Below, one piece after another: positions 55,248 through 64,000 of a stretch of 64,000 nt of DNA; the first letter of the stretch is position 1; each line of letters opens with the position of its first letter. Both the position numbers and the translations under genes were made by a program. The notes below the pieces were generated by a model. The model did no database searches. It saw only the letters and a list, made by a program, of their open reading frames with translations, and was not told where the DNA came from. The stretch comes from Nigrospora sphaerica (lineage: Eukaryota; Ascomycota; Sordariomycetes; Amphisphaeriales; Apiosporaceae), in the NCBI GenBank assembly GCA_018287875.1, contig JAGVVL010000025.1:310001-374000 (forward strand), read 5' to 3'.

Positions 55248-55250
55248 GAT

Positions 55251-56181
55251 CTGGAATCGAGACTAGCGTCAGCGCGTGCGTAGAGGGTCTGGTAGACAAA
55301 TGTAGTTATGTAGACTTGGTACGCGCAAGGGAATTGACTTTTCGAGGCACGGCCAAGTATGCAGAGATGAAACAGAGTTCTCGTGTTGGCGGCGAGAAAC
55401 GCACGCAGGCCAGTCTGGAGGTAGAGAGGGAGAGAAGAAGGATGGACTGGACCAAGGGAAACGAGATTTCTCTATCGATGCTAGGGCCGACAAGCGAGAG
55501 GGCGGGCTGGCCAGACTGGCCAGGCTGGGCTTGGCTTTCCGAGCTGGGCTGGCGGGCAGGCTGGCCAACGCGTTGGGTTGGCTGGCAACCAACTTGGTGC
55601 CGCGTCGGTGGCAATAAGGAAATGAGGCGAGCGGGCGCGAGGCAGAGTAGGGACGGGCTATGGGGATATGGGATGTGCTTCTCGGGCAGTGCCAAGAGGC
55701 CGGCAGGGAATGAATGGCGCACACACTTGAGCAGTTCTGTTGACGAGCGGGCAGACACAGGCGAGGCGGGAATTGAGGGCCCCGGTGGTGGTGGTGATGG
55801 CGGCGGCGCGGCGGCGGTAATACTGCTGCTACTGCTGGTGACGGTGGAGGTGCTGTTAGGTGATGGCCGGCAGACTGCAGCAGCAACACGTAGGAATCCG
55901 GGAGCGCGCGATACCAGGCGGCAGATACGCGTCGACGTGGTATCGCTTGCCAGACTGCGCGTCGTGGTGGTGGTGGTGGTGGTGGTGCGTAGGGGCAAAG
56001 CGGCGCGCGTGCGTAGGTGCGTGCGTGCTCAACTGAATGGGTGGATGGAGGGGAGAGGCATGTATTGCAATCGAGTAGGGTACTCGCGTGTGCGCGCGCG
56101 AAGTGGAGGGGGGGGGCAAAGAAACGGACAGACAGACGGGTGAGGGAATGGATGGATGGAGCTGGCAAAGTAGTGACTTAC
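55251..56181 (-). other. Candidate 5'UTR intron of the Myb gene, pyrimidine-rich
   Basis: On the minus strand GTAAGT begins at 56181 and GATTCCAG ends at 55251, four bases before the ATG at 55247, with CGCTGAC just upstream of the acceptor. The 931-bp interval is strongly C/T-rich on the transcribed strand and carries no conserved coding. An upstream ATG in the preceding leader (near 56232) would be out of frame with the main start. Confidence 0.45.
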
Positions 56182-57439
56182 AGGCGAAGTAACTTGAACT
56201 TGTTCTGGTGACCTGACCACCACAGTGCATGAACCGGCCGACGCGACCGGGGGGGCGAGATTGAGGTTTCGGGTCCTCAAGGTGCTGTGTGCTTGCTGGG
56301 GGGATCCGCCGCAGCTGCTGGCTGGGGAGAGACGATGGATGGGATGGGTGGTGCGAGCGTTTGTCGTCGCGTCGTACACTCCAGCCTGCTTGATCTCGCA
56401 CAGAAGGACAGGAAGGGAGGCAGGGAAAGCGGGTGCCGGACGAGGGAATCACGTCCTCGTTGCTTGATAACCCTTTCTGTTCAGCTATCGAAAGAAGCCT
56501 TGAGGCAGGTAGGCAGGCAGACAGAATCTGCGGGCAGGACGGCTGGAGAGCAAGCTGTCAGAGAACAATGACGGGGACTGGGCGGCCCGAGGGCTGGAGA
56601 GGCTGGCGACCGGAGCTGGAGGGAGAGGGAGATATTGTGCGCAACCCCACGACGGGAAAGGTGACAGTAGCGGGTGGGGATGGGCAGAGTCAGTCGGCCC
56701 AGCGTCGGGAGAGGGAAAGAAGAAGTACTGTACTGGCCCAGTACTCGGTCGGCAGGGCCTGTAGGCAGCGGCCGTGTCGGCAAGGAAAAACGGAGTACGT
56801 ACTGGCAGGGCCCGACGGGGAGGTACGAGGGCGCGGTTGGGTGGATGACTGAGGGATGAAGTATCTTCGCGTGTGCGAGGCAAAGAAAGGCACTACCGAG
56901 GCGGCCGACCAGGTGCGAGCGACAAGGTAACCGTGGAGGAAAGGATTATGCAGATGATGTATTGAGGGAAGTAGAGGCGTGGAACCTGGCAGGTAGCCCA
57001 GAGTCGTCGGTCGGGTCGACGGGGTGGGGAAGAGGATGGATGGGAAAGGTGTGTAAAAAAGGCAGGCGGCGGCGCTCTAGGTGTATTCCCTTCGCCCCTC
57101 CCCACTCTTTCTCGCCTGCGCGCTCTAGGGCTCTCCTAAGCTTCTCCAGCTCACGCGTCGTCCCTCACCCGGTCCCGTCCCTGAACAGGCCAGGCCCCGT
57201 CCGCTCCGCGTCACTTTCTTTGTCCTTCGGCGCGTTATGTGGGCTGGCCTGGGCCATGACCTACCTCGCTACGACGACAGGAGGAAAAAAAAGGACGCCG
57301 GCCCGAGCGGTACCGTGTCGTCTGGCTGATGTGATGATGTACGCAACCGTGCCGTGGTTGGTGGGCGAGTGTAGTTAAGTGGGGAAGGCAGATCAGGATC
57401 CTGGCCCTTTTTTTTTCTGACCCGGGATGACGGCGCAAT

Positions 57440-57444
57440 ATGTG

Positions 57445-57477
<33 letters not shown>
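57440..57477 (+). repeat. TG dinucleotide microsatellite
   Basis: About 19 TG units interrupted once by CG near 57451. Confidence 0.95.
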
Positions 57478-59778
57478 CTTTCTCTCTCCCTTGCACGTCT
57501 TCTCAAGACTACTTGTGCCAGATGGGACGGGACGGTTGCAAACGTCGGCACGTCCTGCACCCACCAGTTGTGTTGCTTGCTTGTTGCGACTCGGCCGTGC
57601 TTTCAATATGATTGTTGGCCCTAGATGGCCAGGTTGCCTCGGCTGTCGGCCATTCGTGATTAGCTACCTGGTAGCGGGAAAACGGAAGCCTATCAAACCG
57701 AATCACGAGCGCCAACAATGCCGATAACGAGCGGGACCGCGACGGTCGGTTATTCAGCAGGCCAACGTCGATGGGATGCCGCATGCCAATGAATTGCCAG
57801 TTCCCGCAGACGACCAAGAGGGGAGGGGGTGATTGCTCGTTGCCTCGTACCATGTCTCCGAATACATGCCTACAAATACATACTTGATTACGTATGTGTG
57901 TTGGTCGGTGCGTTGGTACTGCATCTGCAGCCGCGTCTTCCCATTGGGATGGAATTCCATCCTGCCTGTTGCCTGCCACTTTCAAGACAGGACTGACGGG
58001 AGGCCGGCTGATTGGCCGGCTGCCCTTTCTGCAGGCCTGGAGACAAGAGGCCAGTGCGCACTGGGTTGCTGTCAATGGGCCGGGGCGCTCGTACCGGAAT
58101 AGCACAGACTGGGTGAGACGGGGACTACCCATCATAGTATGGGCCACTACGCATCATGGGACCAAACCAGGTCCAACAAGGAGGCGGTTGTATTGATGTA
58201 CGGATGTCTGTCGGGAGATATCGAGAGATGGGCGTATCCTCACGTACCGTGCGCGAGCGGGCAGCTACGGCTGTTAGTTTGATTGCCCTCGTCTTGAGAG
58301 GCTGAGCACCTGGGAAAGCAGCATTAATCACACACACTGCTGACCCCGTTTGGCGAGTTCGAGAAACGGGCACTGGCCAGCCCTGGCTTCCTTCCTTCGC
58401 TTTTGCACAATCAATTGATCGGCCGCCCGTATTTTCGCGACGCGGCCCTTGAGGTCGCTTGCGACAAGCTGGCTGAGCAGTATGTTACTTTAGCCAGTCC
58501 ACAAGCAGCCAACGACAATCACTAAAGCCAACCCGTCCAGCCATCTTCCAAGTTGGCTATGGAGCATGTACCGCGCACGCCCTGGCGGCAGGGCAAGTCG
58601 GGGCCTCCTGGAGCGACGTGCGTGTTCCGGGCGGGAAGAGGGTAGCGTAGGGAACGGGGTACCGTGAGAGAGCGCGTGCCGTCCTGGGGACCATGGTCGA
58701 CGATGTAGCTACGTTGCCCCCTACGGATACAAGTATCGCATTCCATTCAGGTACGACATCGATTTGGGGACAAAAGTAGCGTGCGGGGGCTTTGGGATGG
58801 GAACGCTGTACTCGGTACCAAGGCGATCCGTAGCCTACCTCGTCTACATTTCTACGATGGTCTGACGACTTGAGAAGACGGGGACCCTCACTCGGGGCTG
58901 TACGTATAGAGGTGCTTGTAGGTACACACGGCTGGCTCGAATTGCCGGATGGAAGGATGGGTGGCCCGGCTGGCTGGGGGGCGGGGAAGGATGAATTGGA
59001 AGCGACGAGATTGGACGCGCGCAAGGAAAACGGTGGTAAGAGGCAAAGGTAGCGGAATGTATTAGTCACCTCCCATACAAGGTACAGCAGATATTGCCAG
59101 CTGATTGCGTCTGGCATTTGGGTCTCGACGGACTGACGCGACGGATCCATACAGGCCGTAGCAGTACGCCCGTTTCTCTTGGCTCGAGCTTACGAACTGT
59201 GTTGATCCATTGTATGACGTGCGGCTGGTATCCACACCCGTGCTCGAGAGAGACAGATGGGGTATGGTGTGTATGGAGGCAGGTCGTGTGGACGAGGCCA
59301 GTAAACGAATACTGTCACTACAGGCTGAGTAGCGGTTGTATAGCCAGTACAGTACGGATCGGCGCCGGCAATCTTCTCTACGGAGCCGCTAGGACAGCTG
59401 TATCATTGCCGCGTATTGTATGGGGATATTACTGTAACTTGCTGGTAATCGCCGCACGGGGTACAGTGCCGTACCTGGGCGCCCTGATGGAGGATTGGTT
59501 ACGAGTGCGTACTGCCTGTATTTGCTTTCAGCTACCTCTACCTCGGCCCGGGTCACTCACATCCATTGTTGCAAACGTTTGGGAAACCTGGGTTGGATTC
59601 CTGCTGCATCTTGCGGCCGCGTCCTGCAGCTCTTTGCGCGGGCCCAAGAAAACTCTGTAGCCCGTCACATCACAGCTGCCCATTGCAGGAGAACTGGGAA
59701 ACGTGCACTTCTCGTAAGGCACCAGGCGCGAGATCTGGCAGATGGCATACTTCCATACCTGGTAGGTCGGTACGGGCG

Positions 59779-59828
59779 CCTGGGTATGGACACCTGGGTA
59801 CGGACACTTGGGTACGGACGCTGGGTAC
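59779..59828 (+). repeat. 14-bp minisatellite, about 3.5 units
   Basis: Units CCTGGGTATGGACA, CCTGGGTACGGACA, CTTGGGTACGGACG and a partial CTGGGTAC in direct succession; one or two substitutions between neighbours. Confidence 0.9.
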
Positions 59829-61402
59829 TTCTCTACGTTGAGGGGCGCGAAGTCGCGGTGCATCAGGCCGCGCGATAAAGCCCCAAGCTTTCGTACTTTT
59901 GAGTTCACAGTACATTAGCCGAAGCATGTGTCCCCAGAGTCGATGGCGCGCATCGGGGGCCCTGACTCTGAGCACACATTCCAAATGCCAGAAACTCCGG
60001 GGTAATTTCAAGATAGCAGGTCGCCATGACAGTCTCTCACGTTCCCCAGAGGTCCAAGAGGCCGTTCGCTTGTCTGGGGTGTCTGGTTTTCCGTCGGAGC
60101 CGTGGCGCGACTTGGGTTCGCGTGTTCTACCCATGGTCTTGGCAATCCTTCTTGGGCGGGGGCCTCCAAATAGACGGGAGATAGTTTTGCGGCTTTGTCG
60201 CATGGTGCATCCAAGTTTCCCGTCTCTAGAGAGAAAGAGAGAGAGAGAGAAGTGAGTCCATCAAACGGCTTTGCAACCACGCGCAGCGCGACCTGGCGGA
60301 TGAGGCTAAAACGAGCCAAGGATCGAGAAGAACGACGGTGCGCATCCGAAGGTGAAGTACCGTTACTTTTCCCCGCAGTACTCCGGCCCCTCGACAACGG
60401 GGGGTGAACGGGGCAGTACTTTGGCTCGCTAGCCTCGCCCTTCCCCATGTACCTGTAGCGAAGCCTGCCTGGTACCGCCATGCTCGCATGCGCGGGCTGT
60501 TCTGGGAGGGACCGGTACAGCCTCGTCCCCGGTTGAAGCTTGACAGCGCGCATGCCAGCCGCAGCGGGTCAGCACTTTCCGTGGGCGACCCCCTGCACTG
60601 CAGCGCACGACGTTTGCATCCTGTATGTACCCAACGTCCGGTCTCCTGCGGCGGCGTCAGCTGTTGTGTGCCCGTGTGAGCAGGCCGAAAGGGAGAAAAG
60701 GGGCCAAAAGGTAGAGCACAAGAAAATCGCCTTTGCTGCCTGCCTGCGCCCTTCCCTCTATCCTCGTCCCTGGCCTTGCCATACCCGCGGAACGCGCCCT
60801 CGGCTCCCCCTGGCCCTCCCGTCGGCCTACCGCGCTCGACCCGGCTCCATGTCGCCGGTTTATTGGGAGGCTGGAGGGAGGGTGGCTGCAAACGCCTTGG
60901 TTGGTTCTTCGTGATATCCGAGTCTGTCGGTGCCATGGGTGTCACGACGGCCCCGTGCATGGCCCGTCCTACGCACCGGCACGACGTGACAAGAGCGCAC
61001 GGATAAGAAGTCATAACCGGCCGGGCGACGTGTTTGCTTTGCCGCATGGGTTGTCTCGGGCCGTTAGGTGACGACGGCTTGGGGGGGGGGGCGTCCGTCA
61101 TTACTGGCCCTCTTGCCGGTGCGTAGGTATTTACTCCCTCTGCTGGCGGCGGCGAGACCGCCGAGGAGGAAATGCATGCGGAAAGCCGACCCTTCAATTC
61201 CAAATGCTCTGGTGACGGTGTGGTTGGTATCCTGTCCACCTCGGTGTGTTTGTACCTCTCCGTGGACATTGTTGTAGATCCTGATCACTAGTAGCGGGCA
61301 CGCACGCAGCCGACGCAGCGCCGCTCTTTGTTTCTCTCCTTGGCTTCGTCGCCGATACGGCGGCGCCTGGCCGAGCGCCTCCGGCAAGAGACAGCCCGGT
61401 GA

Positions 61403-61699
61403 TCAGCCAACAAAGCTAGTCGGTGTGGTGAGAGGCTGTGCTGAAGCCGCGATGGCCCCCGTTATCCTGCCAAGTGTTTGGTCGTCAGCGTGCAAAATTG
61501 AAAGCTCATCGAGAGATGGCTCTTGTAGGTAGATGAAAAGACAACGGCTATTCACGGCAGGCTCGAGGATTTTCCAGTCGTGGAACTCTACGTAGTGCCG
61601 AGGTGTTGGAGAAAAGGCGTATCTAAGCAGAGGGGAAAAAAAAACAAAAAAAACAGGCGTGAACACATGAGATGCTACATCACAAGCCGCCGCTTTCAT
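61403..61699 (-). CDS. Small hypothetical protein, uncertain
   Basis: 98-aa open frame starting MKAAACDVASHVF. The last ~70 residues (HYVEFHDWKILEPAVN, LFIYLQEPSLDELSI, ADDQTLGRITGAIAAS) have the balanced composition of a real protein, unlike neighbouring frames. Just before them the minus strand has a T-rich tract ending CTCTGCTTAG, which would be a good acceptor at about 61627, so this could be the last exon of a spliced gene rather than a complete one. No family recognised and no upstream exon found. Confidence 0.25.
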   Translation of the reverse strand: MKAAACDVASHVFTPVFFVFFSPLLRYAFSPTPRHYVEFHDWKILEPAVNSRCLFIYLQEPSLDELSILHADDQTLGRITGAIAASAQPLTTPTSFVG

Positions 61700-63842
61700 A
61701 GCCGTACAGGCGTCATTTACATCCTACGCCACGAGAGACGAGCAGTATAGATGCGACCAAGTCGGCGTCAAGAGGAGAGCCGCGGCAAGAGGTTTGACGG
61801 AAGATTTGCGCCGCCCGCGGTGGTACCAAATCCTTCTTACGTGAGATGAAGTGTTGAAGGGTCACATCACACTTCTCTTTATCTTGTGACAGCTGGATGG
61901 ATGATGCTGAGCTGAGCTTCGTTTACCCAGCAGAACATACAGAAAGGGGCAAGTTATTACTGGCCATCTCCCGAGAAAAGTAGTTCGAGGAAGAGTAACA
62001 CGTGCAGTTTAGAACACCGGTAGCCGTCAAGAGAATGTCTGCAAAGTTTTGTCGTAGCATCACAAACACTTTGTCCGCCACATGACCAACCATGTGAATC
62101 TGGTAGCATATGTCGAACAGAAAAAAAGTTAGATTTCATTTGAATCCGAAGGGCCGGTCGGGATTCTGATCGCTCTGCTCAACACAAGCCCTTTGGCTAC
62201 TTACCGTCCCAACCCTTCACTATCTGAATTGGGATATCAAACATCGTCCTCAACCTCTCCCTATCCGAAAAAATCAAACATTATCCTCTGCTCCTTCCTA
62301 TCTAAGCATATCAAACATCGCTAACTCCCTCAACACGAACACAAGCTCAAGGAGAGAAAACCTTCAAGGGCTCATCGCTTTCTCGCTGGGCGTCTGGCAG
62401 GGGTCAGCGATCGCGGTCCCTATGGCCATTTTGCATAGCTCGTCTCCGATAGGCCGTTCTTCCTTCCGGCATGAGTAATCTATCGAACCCGCGGAGAACG
62501 AGCATTTCCATGCAAGTAGGTGAGCGTGCTGGCTTCGGGGTTGAGTCTGGTGAGGGTGTATGCGACTGCGAGCTCGTAACTACTGGCGGTGCTGCCCAGC
62601 ACAAGCCAGATGCTCCCCGCCCGGCCTTCATGAGTGACCAACGTCGTCCATTCGCCCGCGGAAGCCACGGTTTAAACCAAATTTTCCCGGCCGGCCGCCA
62701 GGCTGAGGGCCGTAGCATTGTCCCTGTCGGCCGGTGACGACAGCGGGTTTCGGGTCCTATTCGAAGAAGCAGGTTGACTGCTCATGGCCACCACGCAGGC
62801 CTGAATAAAATCCACTGAAGGGATGAGGGAAGGCATGAAGATCCCCTTAGCAGAACAATTCGACGAAATCAAGGGGCCCATCACATGTCGTCTCTCCTCC
62901 TTTCTCCCCCGGGGCGGCTGCATGACTCCTCTCGTGACAGCGAACAACCAAAGGGCCCCAACCAGACGCCTTAACACGACTGGGTCGGAAGAAGCTCACC
63001 ATCAACGAGGGAAATACCTAGAACCTGTCGAGGGCGGCATTTTACGTTGAAAAGGCGTCTACTGGTGGGAAGCTACGGTGGCCCTCGATGATGGAGCTTC
63101 GGTTATTGAAAGGTTTTGTGGTGGCATAGTGATGTGACAAGTCACTAGGGTAAGTACTGGCAACAGGAATGATTATACATATCCAAATTAAAGGGGTAAT
63201 AAAATAAGGAGATGAACAGTCAGTGCTGGGTAATGTTCTACGGGTGCCAGGCAAACTCGCAATGGGAGTCACATTAATGGCCGCCGTATAAATAAGTAAT
63301 TACATCTAGAAAATCTTACCTGGGTGCTTTACTAATCCAGCTAGATTTTTTTCTTCTGTTTGTTCGTCTGGAAGCAGGTGAGCGGGATGATCTGGGAATC
63401 AACCTGAGTCGTCTCTTCTATGGTGACCGTTGCGGCCCATCTCCTCCGTTATTTCTTTGCCAACTTCCCGCTTCTTCTCACCAATGCCGCTACCCCAACT
63501 ACGAAAAGTGGCTACGGATGGATGAACTTCTAGTTTTGCGAAGGTGTATCTGTCTAGGCATGTTGCGCCTGGGTGCGGTGCGTGCCGGGCTGACGGCCGA
63601 CCTTGACAATGGGCCGTCCTCCCGGTATCGCGAGGACCTTGTTTCACTCACCACATATCTCAGCGAGGGTCTCCGTGGGCGATCCCACACGATGTACAGT
63701 TATATACGTCGGTAACATGGGGTTGGTGATTTATGGGCGTAAGGGGAGAAAGGGGGATCGAGCACGTGTTTGGTGTCGTCGAGGTAGGGGTATACGGGAC
63801 GGTCTTGTAGCAGCGACAGCGTCTGAACCCTTCACATCTGAT
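61700..63842. other. Spacer with a 37-bp tandem repeat; no firm gene
   Basis: Contains the 37-bp repeat at 62236-62318 and, at 62480-62820 on the minus strand, two adjacent protein-like frames interrupted by stops (see rejected items). Relatively AT-rich from 61850 to 62350 and from 63100 to 63360. Confidence 0.5.
62236..62318 (+). repeat. 37-bp degenerate tandem repeat
   Basis: ATCAAACAT recurs at 62236, 62273 and 62310, exactly 37 bp apart. Each is followed by a pyrimidine-rich segment with CCTATC near its end; the first two units are roughly two-thirds identical. Confidence 0.8.
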
Positions 63843-64000
63843 ATGAGCCAGAGCTACAGTAGTCATTCTCACGCCCGACACGAGGCACCTACGCCTTCAT
63901 CGGCGTCAGCCGAAGTTCGATCCGTAAGTTGGCTAGAGTGTCGGCACCCGCCGCCACCGGCCGAGTCAGTGACTCTGGGGTGCATCTCCCATCTCTCTTT
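63843..64000 (+). CDS. Possible first exon of a gene running off the right edge (partial)
   Basis: ATG 63843 opens a frame with no stop to the window end. The first 27 codons (MSQSYSSHSHARHEAPTPSS..., ending AEVRS) are a typical low-complexity fungal N-terminus and stop exactly at a consensus GTAAGT donor (63924), phase 0; sequence after the donor (SWLECRHPPPPAES) reads less like protein. Either a 81-nt first exon followed by an intron, or a read-through frame. Family cannot be judged from this much. Confidence 0.35.
   Translation, partial: MSQSYSSHSHARHEAPTPSSASAEVRSVSWLECRHPPPPAESVTLGCISHLS

Larger units (their letters stand above)
56182..61402. other. Gene-poor region with microsatellites, 5.2 kb
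   Basis: 56182-57300 continues the C/T-rich minus strand and is probably leader and promoter of the Myb gene. Beyond it no gene was recognised. It holds a TG microsatellite, a 14-bp minisatellite (59779-59828), a GA run (60229-60250) and a 10-nt G run near 61081-61090. Confidence 0.5.

Noticed and set aside
55269..56168. 299-aa minus-strand frame rich in Ser, Pro and Leu
   Set aside because: Product of the C/T-rich leader of the Myb gene; overlaps the candidate 5'UTR intron and shows no domain.
58340..58375. Hairpin with GTTCGA loop resembling a tRNA T-arm
   Set aside because: No acceptor, D or anticodon stems at the right distance on either strand.
60226..61269. 347-aa minus-strand frame
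   Set aside because: Composition is low-complexity Pro/Arg/Ser without hydrophobic pattern; the end is a GA microsatellite translated as Ser-Leu repeats.
62211..62250. Minus-strand MFDIPIQIVKGWD followed by a GTAAGT donor, suggesting a short exon
   Set aside because: The ATG belongs to the 37-bp tandem repeat; the other repeat units carry the same ATGTTTGAT and then stops, so the frame is accidental.
62480..62977. Two neighbouring minus-strand frames reading like protein (EWTTLVTHEGRAGSIWLVLG; DFIQACVVAMSSQPASS)
   Set aside because: They are in different frames, separated by a stop in GTTTAAAC, and no splice pair joins them in phase. Possibly a decayed gene, but no family could be named.

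Overview
The window is nuclear DNA of a filamentous ascomycete, most likely a Sordariomycete (Sordariales-like on the feel of the xylanase, HET and cell-wall genes; genus not resolved). The evidence is short introns (about 50-200 bp, one of 321 bp) with GTRNGT donors and CTRAC-like branch sites, GC-rich third codon positions, and fungus-restricted families: HET domain, Zn2Cys6 regulator, fungal rhodopsin/Pth11-like receptor, CRH-type GH16 and GH11 xylanase with a CBM1. There is no operon structure. Exon joins below come from reading splice sites and checking that phases match; none has been tested against RNA.

Left part (1-21 kb): a conserved nuclear-looking protein (1756-2748), the ribosome-rescue factor Dom34 (3967-5175), a large WD40 protein with a C-terminal zinc ribbon (three exons, 7209-11008), a convergent two-exon amidoligase (12726-11477, minus), a secreted Gly/Val/Thr repeat protein made of two nearly identical 483-bp blocks (16570-17859), and a three-exon Zn2Cys6 transcription factor (19049-20837).

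Middle (24-46 kb): four-exon GH11 xylanase with CBM1 (24367-25541), HET-domain protein (26657-28611), five-exon rhodopsin-type receptor with a 22-nt micro-exon (31315-29950, minus), CaiB/BaiF CoA-transferase (33252-34868), MFS alpha-glucoside/sugar permease (37111-39095), secreted lactonase-fold beta-propeller (41332-42504) and a CBM18-GH16 chitin-glucan transglycosylase with GPI signal (45284-43684, minus). Xylanase, permease, lactonase and transglycosylase are consistent with a plant-polymer-degrading or soil life style, but the genes are dispersed and show no shared-pathway cluster.

Right part (46-64 kb): a long disordered protein with N-terminal RED-type repeats and a degenerate Nudix-like C-terminus (49845-52415), a Gln/His-rich tandem SANT/Myb protein whose first coding exon lies 640 bp upstream of the obvious ORF (55247-53372, minus), then more than 8 kb with no convincing gene but several minisatellites, and a candidate first exon running off the right edge (63843 onward). 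No tRNA, rRNA, CRISPR or intact transposon was found.
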